Source: Desulfobacterales bacterium
GTDB lineage: Bacteria > Desulfobacterota > Desulfobacteria > Desulfobacterales > Desulfosalsimonadaceae
DNA length: 39,688 nucleotides
Assembly (NCBI GenBank): GCA_018399235.1
Contig: JAGYOX010000012.1
Span: forward strand, 1-39,688
Direction of reading: 5' to 3'
In this document: positions 15,285 to 23,363 of the stretch, one piece after another
How positions within the stretch are numbered: the stretch's first letter is position 1
Layout of the letters: each line of letters begins with the position of its first letter
The notes under the pieces: model-generated
What the model was told of the DNA's origin: nothing
The model's database searches: none
The model's input: only the letters and a program-made list of their open reading frames with translations
Made by a program: the position numbers and the translations under genes

Positions 15285-18017
15285 ATGATTGGGATCACTG
15301 ATTACAGTGCATATATTCCGCGACTGCGGTTAAACCGCATGGCGATCTATGAAAACATGGGATGGTTTGCTCCGGCCATTGTCATGGTGGCCCAGGGAGA
15401 ACGCTCCATGTGCTACTGGGATGAAGACGCCATCACCATGGCGGTAACCGCATCCAAAGAGTGCCTTAGGCAGCATGAAAAGAAAGATGTTGATGCGCTC
15501 ATGCTGGCATCTACAACATTCCCGTTCGCCGATCGCCAGAATGCAGGGATTGTCTCAACGGCCCTCAACTTGAGGCCCGATATCATGACCGCCGACTTTA
15601 CCTCATCCCAGAAAGCCGGGTCCAATGCTTTGCTGGCTGCTATTGAATCGGTAAAAAGCGGAGAGCGAGGGACTATTCTCGTTTCCGCCGCGGATAAAAG
15701 GGAAACCAAGCCCGCCTATTTCCATGAAATGTGGTTCGGGGACGGGGCGGCCTCGCTTTTAATCGGAAACCAGAATGTAATTGCCGAATTCAAAGGATCC
15801 TATTCGGTTTCCTATGATTTTATCGACCATTATCGCGGGGCGTTGCATCGCTACGATTACAACTGGGAAGAGCGCTGGGTCCGGGATGAAGGCTACTCCA
15901 AGATCATCCCGGAGGCCGTAAACGGGCTGCTTTCAAAGCTTAACATCACGATTGAGGATGTGGACAGGCTTGTCTATCCCTGCTTTTTCAAGGGCGAGCA
16001 CAAAAAAATAGCCAAAAAACTGGGGGCCGCCCCGGAAAAGGTTGTTGACAATTTGCACGAGGTCTGCGGAGATACCGGTTGCGCGCATCCCCTGCTGATG
16101 ATGACCTCGGCGTTAGATGATGCAAAACCGGGCGACCGGATCCTGATGGCAAGTTTCGGGCAGGGCTGCAGCGCGTTTTACTTTGTGGTAACGGAAAATA
16201 TCAATAGTCTTCCGGTTCGCAATAAATTTAAGACAACCGTGGAGAACAAGGAAACCATCAACGAATACCCGAAATTCCTTGAATTTAGGGAACTCATTCA
16301 ACCGGATATGGGCATCCGTGCCGAGGCCCCGACACAGACGGCGCTGACTACGCTCTGGCGGAAGCGTCATATGATCCTGGGCCTGGTCGGCGGGAAGTGT
16401 TCCAAATGCCAGACCCCCCAGTTTCCCAAAACCGAGGTCTGCGTCAATCCGCACTGCCGTGCCCGGCATACCCAGGAGGATTATGAATTCGCGGATATCC
16501 CGGCTAAGATTAAAACATATACCGGTGACCTGCTGGCGGTTTCCGTGGACCCGCCGCATAAGTACGGGATGATCCAGTTTGAGGGCGGCGGCCGCTTTAT
16601 GGCGGACTTCACCGACTGCAAGCTTGAGGAGTTGAAGGTGGGCCTGCCGGTTTATATGGTATTTCGTAAACGCGTTGAGGATAAAAACCGGGGATTTGTC
16701 AACTACTTCTGGAAAGCCGCACCGGTGCCGGGAGCGGCCGAAGAAATGAAAAAAGTCCGATTCGATGGCCAAGTCGCGGTGATTACCGGGGCCGGCGGCG
16801 GATTGGGACGAATATATGCGCTGGAGTTAGCCAAGCGAGGGGCCAGCGTGGTGGTCAACGATCTGGGCGGCTCCCGGGACGGTTCCGGTAAGGGCTCCGC
16901 TACTCCGGCGGAACAGGTTGTTAACGAAATCAAAGAACTCGGCGGGCAGGCAGTTGCCAACTATGACAACGTGGCAGCTACTGAAGGCGGGGAAAATATA
17001 ATCAAAACCGCTTTGGACAATTTCGGCCGCGTCGATATTGTCATCAACAACGCCGGTATTCTAAGGGACAAGAGCTTTCCAAAAATGGAGCTAGAAAACT
17101 GGGCGGCCGTCCAGGCGGTCCATCTGAACGGGGCATATAACGTCAGCCGCCCGGCATTTAAAGTCATGCGGGAGCAAAAATACGGCCGGATCATTATGAC
17201 GACTTCGGGGGCCGGGCTTTACGGCAACTTTGGCCAGAGCAATTACTCTGCCGCCAAAATGGCGCTTGTCGGGTTAATGAACACGCTCAGGATTGAAGGG
17301 AAAAAATATAACATCAATATCAATACCATTGCCCCGCTTGCCGGATCCCGGCTGACGGAAGATGTTATGCCGCCGGAGATCTTCGAGAAAATGAAACCTG
17401 AATTCGTTGCCCCGATAGTCCTTTACCTGTGCAGCGAAGCCTGTGAGCAAAGCGGAAAAATATTTAATGCCGGCATGGGATATTACAACCGGGCGGCGAT
17501 TATGACCAGCCCGGGCATCCAGCTGGGAGATCCGGAAAACCCGGCCACCCCGGAACAGGTCAGTGAGAATATAAACAAAATTAATGAAATGGAGGGCGCC
17601 CAGCTCTATGATGACGCCAATGCCGCCCTGTTCGGATTGGCCTCTCCCCCGCAGCCGAAAAAAGAGGCGGCAGGTGGAGAAGAAAGCGCCGGTAGCGGCA
17701 TGAGCGTGAAAGACGTGTTCGATAAAATGCCGGATGCATTCAACCCGGAAGCGGCAAAGGGGGTGGATGTGGTTTTCCAGTACTCAATTTCCGGCGGCGA
17801 CGGCGGCGATTGGACCGTGACAGTAAAAGACGGTACCTGTGAGGTGGCGGCCGGTAAGGCCGAAAAGCCCACGTGCACACTGAAAATGGCTGATACTGAT
17901 TTTCTGGATATGATTTCAGGGAAGCTGGACCCCATGAAAGCGTTTACGTCGGGCAAACTTAAAATCGACGGCGATGTAATGAAATCCCAGCTGATCGGCA
18001 AATTATTTTCACTTTGA
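15285..18017 (+). CDS. HMG-CoA-synthase-like/DUF35/SDR/SCP2 four-part fusion
   Basis: The protein has 910 residues; ATG 15285 has CAGGAG upstream, 42 bases after the previous gene. Residues 1-305 have the thiolase-superfamily fold of the HMG-CoA-synthase-like group. The nucleophile segment reads DFTSSQKAGS, where archaeal synthases read ACKAGT, so by-eye alignment places Q109 at the Cys position. Residues 350-480 are a DUF35 (Zn-ribbon plus OB fold) with C372, C375, C386 and C391. Residues 490-790 are an SDR with TGAGGGLGR (501-509), NNAG (589-592), S642 and Y655-x3-K659. Residues about 790-910 are an SCP2 domain. DUF35 partners in other systems bind thiolases or aldolases that cleave steroid side chains or benzoylsuccinyl-CoA. 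It may therefore bind the following thiolase and pass its 3-oxoacyl product directly. Confidence 0.85.
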   Translation: MIGITDYSAYIPRLRLNRMAIYENMGWFAPAIVMVAQGERSMCYWDEDAITMAVTASKECLRQHEKKDVDALMLASTTFPFADRQNAGIVSTALNLRPDIMTADFTSSQKAGSNALLAAIESVKSGERGTILVSAADKRETKPAYFHEMWFGDGAASLLIGNQNVIAEFKGSYSVSYDFIDHYRGALHRYDYNWEERWVRDEGYSKIIPEAVNGLLSKLNITIEDVDRLVYPCFFKGEHKKIAKKLGAAPEKVVDNLHEVCGDTGCAHPLLMMTSALDDAKPGDRILMASFGQGCSAFYFVVTENINSLPVRNKFKTTVENKETINEYPKFLEFRELIQPDMGIRAEAPTQTALTTLWRKRHMILGLVGGKCSKCQTPQFPKTEVCVNPHCRARHTQEDYEFADIPAKIKTYTGDLLAVSVDPPHKYGMIQFEGGGRFMADFTDCKLEELKVGLPVYMVFRKRVEDKNRGFVNYFWKAAPVPGAAEEMKKVRFDGQVAVITGAGGGLGRIYALELAKRGASVVVNDLGGSRDGSGKGSATPAEQVVNEIKELGGQAVANYDNVAATEGGENIIKTALDNFGRVDIVINNAGILRDKSFPKMELENWAAVQAVHLNGAYNVSRPAFKVMREQKYGRIIMTTSGAGLYGNFGQSNYSAAKMALVGLMNTLRIEGKKYNININTIAPLAGSRLTEDVMPPEIFEKMKPEFVAPIVLYLCSEACEQSGKIFNAGMGYYNRAAIMTSPGIQLGDPENPATPEQVSENINKINEMEGAQLYDDANAALFGLASPPQPKKEAAGGEESAGSGMSVKDVFDKMPDAFNPEAAKGVDVVFQYSISGGDGGDWTVTVKDGTCEVAAGKAEKPTCTLKMADTDFLDMISGKLDPMKAFTSGKLKIDGDVMKSQLIGKLFSL

Positions 18018-18020
18018 AAT

Positions 18021-18123
18021 TAGGTATTGGGTATTGGGTTGTTTGATAAAATCGATATTAGTTTGGAATTTAACAGTCTTTGTCTTTGCTAATACCTAAC
18101 ACCTAACTGCTAATACCTAACAC
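18021..18123. repeat. Intergenic repeat of TAGGTATT/AATACCTA units inside the operon
   Basis: Left block: TAGGTATTGGGTATTGGG (18021-18038). Right block: two exact copies of CTAATACCTAACAC at 18089-18102 and 18110-18123. The blocks are roughly inverted relative to each other and could fold into a hairpin. They separate the 910-residue fusion gene from the thiolase gene, which has its own strong ribosome site just afterwards. The element may moderate read-through or mRNA stability. Confidence 0.55.
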
Positions 18124-18146
18124 GCCATATTTAAGGAGGAATGACC

Positions 18147-19355
18147 ATGGCTACAGGAATAAAAGATAAAGTCGCCATTATTGGCATGGGATGCACCAAA
18201 TTTGGTGAACGATGGGATATGGGCGCAGAAGAACTCATTATTGAAGCCTATGAAGAATGCCTGGCCGACGCCAATATCGATGACACTCAAATTGAGGCTG
18301 CATGGTTTGGGACATGCTTAGAGGAAGTTAATGTGGGTAAAACCGCTATGCCCCTCTCCACTACGCTGCGTCTGCCCATGATCCCGGTTACCCGTGTAGA
18401 GAATTACTGCGCAACCGGCACGGAGGCATTTCGAGGCGCCTGTTATGCAGTGGCCTCCGGCGCATACGATATCTGCCTCGCCTTGGGCGTGGAAAAACTT
18501 AAAGACACGGGTTACGGTGGACTGCCGGCACCCGGATGCGGAGCCGGCTCCCTTTTATGGCAGTGGTGGCCGAATCTTACCGCGCCCGGATCTTTTGCCC
18601 AACTTGCCAGCGCTTACTCGGCAAAATATAAAATCAAGGATGACACCCTAAAAAAGGCTATGGCCCATGTTTCAGCAAAAAGCCACGCCAATGGGTCTTT
18701 AAATCCGAAGGCCCATCTTCAAAAAGCGGTGACAGAAGAACAAATTATGGCTGCTCCCATCATCGCCTACCCGCTGGGACTTTTTGACTGCTGCGGCGTC
18801 AGCGACGGCTCGGCGTGTGCCATCGTCACCACCCCTGAGATAGCCAAAAAGATGGGTAAAAAAGACTTCGTAAGCGTCAAGGCCCTGCAAATTGCCATCA
18901 GCAGCGGTGAAGAGATTGGATATGATGAATGGGACTGCGACCACTTCTTGACGACTTCAAAATGCAGTACCAAGGCATATGAGGAAGCCGGAGTCAAAAA
19001 TCCCCGCGAAGAAATAAGCATGATGGAACTTCACGACTGTTTTTCCATTACCGAGTTGGTAACCTATGAAGATATGCATATTTCGGAGCGAGGCAAAGCG
19101 ATAGAAGATATTATGGACGGATTTTATGACCTGGATGGCCAGGTCCCCTGCCAGGTAGACGGCGGGCTTAAATGCTTCGGCCATCCCATCGGTGCATCGG
19201 GTTTGCGCATGCTCTATGAGATGTATTTGCAACTCCATGGACGGGCCGATAAGCGTCAGGTTAAAAACCCCCGGCTTGGCCTGACCCACAACCTCGGCGG
19301 GTTCCCTTTCCAGAATATCTGCAGCATATCGATTATCGGCAAGCACGAGCAATAA
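18147..19355 (+). CDS. SCPx-type thiolase (3-oxoacyl-CoA thiolase family)
   Basis: The protein has 402 residues from ATG 18147, chosen because AAGGAGGA ends at 18140; the ATG at 18141 would have no spacing. It belongs to the non-decarboxylating thiolase group of sterol-carrier-protein-x. The acyl-carrying cysteine is C88 in ENYCATGTEAF. Two histidines are H296 in LHDCFS and H346 in CFGHPIGASG, the latter motif also holding the second active cysteine (C343). The reaction is thiolytic release of acetyl- or propionyl-CoA from 3-oxoacyl-CoA. SCPx-type thiolases and related aldolases commonly need a DUF35 partner, and the upstream 910-residue protein contains one. It is third in the operon. Confidence 0.88.
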   Translation: MATGIKDKVAIIGMGCTKFGERWDMGAEELIIEAYEECLADANIDDTQIEAAWFGTCLEEVNVGKTAMPLSTTLRLPMIPVTRVENYCATGTEAFRGACYAVASGAYDICLALGVEKLKDTGYGGLPAPGCGAGSLLWQWWPNLTAPGSFAQLASAYSAKYKIKDDTLKKAMAHVSAKSHANGSLNPKAHLQKAVTEEQIMAAPIIAYPLGLFDCCGVSDGSACAIVTTPEIAKKMGKKDFVSVKALQIAISSGEEIGYDEWDCDHFLTTSKCSTKAYEEAGVKNPREEISMMELHDCFSITELVTYEDMHISERGKAIEDIMDGFYDLDGQVPCQVDGGLKCFGHPIGASGLRMLYEMYLQLHGRADKRQVKNPRLGLTHNLGGFPFQNICSISIIGKHEQ

Positions 19356-19367
19356 AAGGAGCATTGT

Positions 19368-21227
19368 ATGGCACAACAATATATCGCTGACAGACGAGAC
19401 GTTGATTTTGTCTTGTATGAACAGATGAATGCGGAAGAGCTGACGAAAACTGAGAAATACGCGGATCTGAATAAAAAAGCCTTTGATATGGTCATCAACG
19501 AGGCAAGGAATTTTGCCATTAAAGAAATACTGCCGACGTATGCGGAAGGTGACCGGAACGGCGCCCGTTATGAAGACGGCCGGGTGATCGCGCCGGAATG
19601 TTACCGCCGGCCGCTGGAACTGTTCCGGGAAGGCGAATGGATCGCCATGACTGAAGATCCGGAAATTGGCGGCCAGGGACTGCCGGTTTTAATCGCCCAG
19701 GCCGCCAACGAATACCTGATTGGGGCCAATTTTGCCTTTGCCGCCTATGCGGTCTTAGGGCACGGCACCGGCAAGATGATCGAAATTTTTGGCACGGATC
19801 AACAAAAAAAGATGTTTTTAGAAAATCTGTATACAGGCAGATGGGGCGGCACGATGGATCTGACAGAGCCCAATGCCGGCTCCGATGTCGGGAGTCTGGA
19901 AACAACAGCGGTCAAAAATGAAGACGGGACCTATTCCCTTACCGGCAATAAAATTTTTATCACCAACGGCGATCAGAACCTCACTGAAAACATCATTCAC
20001 CCGGTACTTGCCAGGATTGAAGGCGCCCCCAAGGGAACAAAGGGGATATCTTTGTTTATCGTTCCCAAAATCTGGGTCAATGAAGACGGGAGCCTTGGGA
20101 AGCCCAATGACGTGGTCCCCACAGGGATTGAGGAAAAAATGGGGCTTCATGGAAGCCCCACCACCGCCCTCGCATTCGGCAGCAAGGGAAAATGCCGCGG
20201 CCTGTTGCTCGGAGAAGAGAATAAGGGCATGCGGGTCATGTTCCACATGATGAATGAGGCAAGACTGGGGGTTGGCCTGCAGGGGCTGAACCATGCGTCC
20301 GGTGCATACCTCTATGCGGTCAATTATGCCAGGGAAAGGCTTCAAGGCAGGGATCTCATGCAAATGGGCAACCCGGACGCGCCGTCGGTTCAGATAATAA
20401 ACCATCCGGATGTCCGGCGTATGCTCATATGGATGAAGGCGCATGTGGATGGCATGAGAAGTTTTATCTACTATGTGGCCTCCCTGTTTGACCGGGAAGA
20501 ATTGGCGGCCTCTGATAAAGAAAGGGATAAAACCCAAGGGCTGATCGACCTTTTAACGCCGCTGATAAAAGCCTATTGCACGGATATCGGCTATGACATA
20601 TGCGTCCAGGCGATCCAGGTTTACGGGGGTTACGGTTATACAAAGGATTACCCCGTGGAGCAGCTGACCCGGGACGGCAAAATCAGTTCCATCTATGAGG
20701 GCACCAACGGCATACAGGCAATGGATCTGCTCGGCCGGAAACTGGGCATGAAAAAAGGCCAAGTGTTCATGGATTTTCTGGGGGAGATCCAAAAGACAAT
20801 AGCGGAAGGAAAATCCACCGAGGGTCTGGAAGATATGGCTGCCAAACTTGAGGAGGCCGTCAACCGCCTCGGTGAGGTAGCCATGCATATCGGCAAACTC
20901 GCCATGTCTGAAAAGGTTAAAACCGCTTTTGGCGATTCATATCCGTTTTTAATGGTAACAGGCGATGTCATCATGGCATGGATGCATCTGTGGCGGGCGG
21001 TCGTCTCCACCCCCAAACTCAAAAAAATTGTCGGCAGTTTAGATGATCAGGCCCGTTTTGAAAAAGCGGAAAAAAACAAGGAGGCCGCATTTTACGACGG
21101 GCAGTTAAGAACCGCCGAGTATTTTATCTACTCAATGCTGCCGGGGGCGCTGGGCAGGATGAGCGCTATTCTGGAAAGCAACGAGGCGCTGGTTCTAATG
21201 CATGAGAAATCCTTCGGCGGCATGTAG
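19368..21227 (+). CDS. Acyl-CoA dehydrogenase, long DmdC-like form
   Basis: The protein has 619 residues; ATG 19368 has AAGGAG six bases upstream and lies 12 bases after the thiolase stop. It is a flavoprotein that oxidises acyl-CoA to 2-enoyl-CoA, passing electrons to ETF. Expected motifs are present: MTEDPEIGGQG, TMDLTEPNAGSDVGSL (FAD/substrate loop), NKIFITNGDQ, the helical C-domain, and the catalytic base E444 in SIYEGTNGIQ. Length beyond the usual 380-400 residues comes from an extra C-terminal helical domain (about 480-619) as in DmdC and other long-form dehydrogenases. As last gene of the operon it supplies the first step of the pathway. The branched acyl-CoA specificity is inferred from the neighbours. 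Confidence 0.9.
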   Translation: MAQQYIADRRDVDFVLYEQMNAEELTKTEKYADLNKKAFDMVINEARNFAIKEILPTYAEGDRNGARYEDGRVIAPECYRRPLELFREGEWIAMTEDPEIGGQGLPVLIAQAANEYLIGANFAFAAYAVLGHGTGKMIEIFGTDQQKKMFLENLYTGRWGGTMDLTEPNAGSDVGSLETTAVKNEDGTYSLTGNKIFITNGDQNLTENIIHPVLARIEGAPKGTKGISLFIVPKIWVNEDGSLGKPNDVVPTGIEEKMGLHGSPTTALAFGSKGKCRGLLLGEENKGMRVMFHMMNEARLGVGLQGLNHASGAYLYAVNYARERLQGRDLMQMGNPDAPSVQIINHPDVRRMLIWMKAHVDGMRSFIYYVASLFDREELAASDKERDKTQGLIDLLTPLIKAYCTDIGYDICVQAIQVYGGYGYTKDYPVEQLTRDGKISSIYEGTNGIQAMDLLGRKLGMKKGQVFMDFLGEIQKTIAEGKSTEGLEDMAAKLEEAVNRLGEVAMHIGKLAMSEKVKTAFGDSYPFLMVTGDVIMAWMHLWRAVVSTPKLKKIVGSLDDQARFEKAEKNKEAAFYDGQLRTAEYFIYSMLPGALGRMSAILESNEALVLMHEKSFGGM

Positions 21228-21248
21228 TTTTCCCCACCGTAATGGCGG

Positions 21249-21280
21249 ATAAACCGGGTGCCAAAAAGGGCCCGGTTTAT
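21249..21280 (+). terminator. Hairpin after the acyl-CoA operon
   Basis: ATAAACCGGG (21249-21258) pairs perfectly with CCCGGTTTAT (21271-21280), loop 12 bases. There is no T run after it, so it may act as a weak or Rho-assisted terminator or protect the 3' end. It lies 22 bases after the last stop codon. Confidence 0.5.
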
Positions 21281-21292
21281 CTGATTGCTAAG

Positions 21293-21436
21293 TAGTGCCC
21301 GAACGAAAACCAGGATTTTTTGTTAAGATCAAGGAAGGCGAAAATTTTAACCGCAGACATACTCAAGTATTTTGAGGATTAAAATTTGAGCCTGACACAG
21401 ATATTGGCCAAAAAGACGGTTTTCGTTCAGGCACTA
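21293..21436. repeat. MITE-like element with 19-base terminal inverted repeats and nested hairpins
   Basis: TAGTGCCCGAACGAAAACC (21293-21311) is the reverse complement of GGTTTTCGTTCAGGCACTA (21418-21436) with one mismatch. Inside, AAATTTTAA (21342-21350) pairs with TTAAAATTT (21379-21387), and CTCAA/TTGAG forms a small central hairpin. The 144-base element has no coding capacity. Its right terminus supplies the TAG stop (minus strand, 21434-21436) of the permease gene. The form resembles a miniature inverted-repeat element or a large extragenic palindrome family. No target-site duplication was established. Confidence 0.65.
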
Positions 21437-22708
21437 AGTATAATGCCGTAAAGCATTGATGGGCTCCATGCGGGCTGCTTTGACGGCCGGAAATATACCG
21501 AAAAAAAGTCCTACTGCAACTGAAAGAACAAGCGGTACCAAAACTGCCCAAGCATTAATGGTCATCTCCCAGGTTGCCATTAGCGATATCAGGCAGACAG
21601 CGCCCGTTCCCAACAAAACACCGACAATACCGCCGATAAAGGTCATAGCCACAGACTCGATCAAAAATTGGGCCAAGATATCCTGCCGGCTCGCTCCTAC
21701 AGCCCGTCGAATACCAATTTCGCGGGTTCTTTCAGATACCGATGCAAGCATGATATTCATGATACCGATACCGCCGACCAGCAATGCTATGCTGGCTATC
21801 GCAGCAAGCACCATATTGAAAGTTCTTTGGGTTTTCTGGGCTTCTGCCAAAAGCTCTGCCGGCGCGATAATCTCATAATCTATCACCGCGTTATGGGCGA
21901 CCTCGAGGATGCGAGAAATAATATCTACCGAGGCCGACACAGCAGATTCATTGTCGACTTCCACGATAAGCTCGCTCAATCCTGCAGCATGAGAAAGATT
22001 ATTGTCTGTGGCGTCTTCGGCTAACAATCGTTCCTGCCCCAATGGAATAAACAGCATTTCATTGTAATTGCGTTTTGAAATAACCGTATCTGTTTCAGAA
22101 CCCAGTGAAATTTGAGCCAGGCGGCCAATAACCGTAAAAATATCGTCGCCGATACGCAGACAGCTGCCAATGCGGCCGTTTTCAAACATTTTTTCCGCGA
22201 TATGCTGCCCGAGCACGCAAACCTTTGAATCCCACTCAATGTCCATCTTTTTGATAAACCGGCCCTGTTGAGTGCTCAACCCAAGAATGCGGGCATATTC
22301 ATCACTGCAGGCGATGACCGGGGTTGAAATCCTTTGGGATTGGGTAAAAATATCTGCAGAAAGCTCTTTTGCCGCGGCTACAGCCGTAACATGGCAGCAT
22401 CCGGACTGAATTCGATCCCTATCATGCAGGGTTAAACCATTTGCCGGCGAAGCCCCGTGATTATAGACCGCACTTTCTGATGCGGCTGTTGAGCGGACAT
22501 AGATAAGGGTGGTGCCAAGTTTTCGGATCCCCTCCAGGACTTCTTTTCTAGCTCCCTCGCCAATAGATATCATGGTTAAAACAGCCATTACACCGCAGAC
22601 AACCCCCAGAATACTCAAAGCGGAGCGAAGTTTATGCAAAAAAATACTCCGCAGGGCAACAAGCAGCATTTTCCGGTATGAGTCAAAAACTATCGGCAAT
22701 CTCTCCAT
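21434..22708 (-). CDS. MacB-like ABC transporter permease
   Basis: The product is about 424 residues from ATG 22708. An upstream in-frame start at 22756 is possible but lies deeper inside the ATPase gene, and an ATG at 22669 lies after it. The protein has a MacB/FtsX plan: TM1 (about 30-50, SALSILGVVCGVMAVLTMISIGEG), a long periplasmic MacB-PCD domain, then three C-terminal helices (IASIALLVGGIGIMNIML; FIGGIVGVLLGTGAVCLISL; VLVPLVLSVAVGLFFGIFPA) ending in the conserved AARMEPINALR. This type couples ATP hydrolysis in the cytoplasm to periplasmic extrusion rather than moving substrate through the membrane itself. The final codons and the stop abut the MITE-like element, so the extreme C-terminus may have been altered by its insertion. 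Confidence 0.88.
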   Translation of the reverse strand: MERLPIVFDSYRKMLLVALRSIFLHKLRSALSILGVVCGVMAVLTMISIGEGARKEVLEGIRKLGTTLIYVRSTAASESAVYNHGASPANGLTLHDRDRIQSGCCHVTAVAAAKELSADIFTQSQRISTPVIACSDEYARILGLSTQQGRFIKKMDIEWDSKVCVLGQHIAEKMFENGRIGSCLRIGDDIFTVIGRLAQISLGSETDTVISKRNYNEMLFIPLGQERLLAEDATDNNLSHAAGLSELIVEVDNESAVSASVDIISRILEVAHNAVIDYEIIAPAELLAEAQKTQRTFNMVLAAIASIALLVGGIGIMNIMLASVSERTREIGIRRAVGASRQDILAQFLIESVAMTFIGGIVGVLLGTGAVCLISLMATWEMTINAWAVLVPLVLSVAVGLFFGIFPAVKAARMEPINALRHYT

Positions 22709-23363
22709 CTTGAATATAAAGCGTTCTGCGTGCAAACCTGGCGACCTGCTGGTCATGGGTTACCATTATAATAGTCGTGCCATGGCGGTTTAGGTATTGA
22801 AATATTTCAAGAATCTTCCGCCCGGTGAGAGAGTCTAAATTTCCAGTCGGCTCATCTGCCAGCATCAACTTTGGGTTGACTGCGATTGCCCGGGCGATGG
22901 CGGTTCGCTGCATTTCCCCGCCGGAGAGTTCGGCTGGACGATGCCCCCTGCGATCGGATAGGCCCACCTCCTCTATCGCTTTCAGGGCTTTCTCTCTGGC
23001 GCAGCGGCTGTCTTCCCGTGAATAAAGAAAAGGGAGCTCAACATTTTCAACCAGGTTAAGCGACGGCACCAGGTTAAATGTTTGAAAGACAAATCCAAAG
23101 GATCTGGCCCTCAATCGAGAAAGCTGCGTATCATCAATGCCCAGCACATTCATTCCGTCAAAAGTATAATTGCCCTTTGACGGCTGCTCCAGGCATCCGA
23201 TGATATTTAAAAGCGTCGACTTGCCTGAGCCCGAAGGACCGGTAATACACAAAAATTCATGGGCTTCCACAGAAAGACGAATATTTTTGAGAACCCGCAG
23301 CTTCTTATTGCCAACAGGGTATTCCTTTGCAATCCCGGTTAATTCAACAAGAAAGGGCTTCAT
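22683..23363 (-). CDS. ABC transporter ATPase, LolD/MacB type
   Basis: The protein has 226 residues. Walker A is GPSGSGKST (42-50), the Q-loop is [11 protein letters not shown], the signature is [15 protein letters not shown] (from 146), Walker B is [13 protein letters not shown] (from 166), and the H-loop is MVTHDQQVA. The [11 protein letters not shown] wording and the Asn-Leu-Val-Pro stretch are typical of the MacB/LolD/FtsE group. It overlaps the permease start by 26 bases, and its ATG overlaps the adaptor stop by three bases, giving a tightly coupled operon. Confidence 0.93.
   Translation of the reverse strand: MKPFLVELTGIAKEYPVGNKKLRVLKNIRLSVEAHEFLCITGPSGSGKSTLLNIIGCLEQPSKGNYTFDGMNVLGIDDTQLSRLRARSFGFVFQTFNLVPSLNLVENVELPFLYSREDSRCAREKALKAIEEVGLSDRRGHRPAELSGGEMQRTAIARAIAVNPKLMLADEPTGNLDSLTGRKILEIFQYLNRHGTTIIMVTHDQQVARFARRTLYIQDGEIADSF

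Noticed and set aside
16113-16772. 219-codon minus-strand frame inside the 910-residue fusion gene
   Set aside because: It is the antisense shadow of conserved synthase-like and DUF35 domains; it lacks a ribosome site and recognisable motifs.
19818-20537. 239-codon minus-strand frame inside the acyl-CoA dehydrogenase gene
   Set aside because: It lies opposite conserved FAD-binding segments of a complete dehydrogenase and has no independent support.
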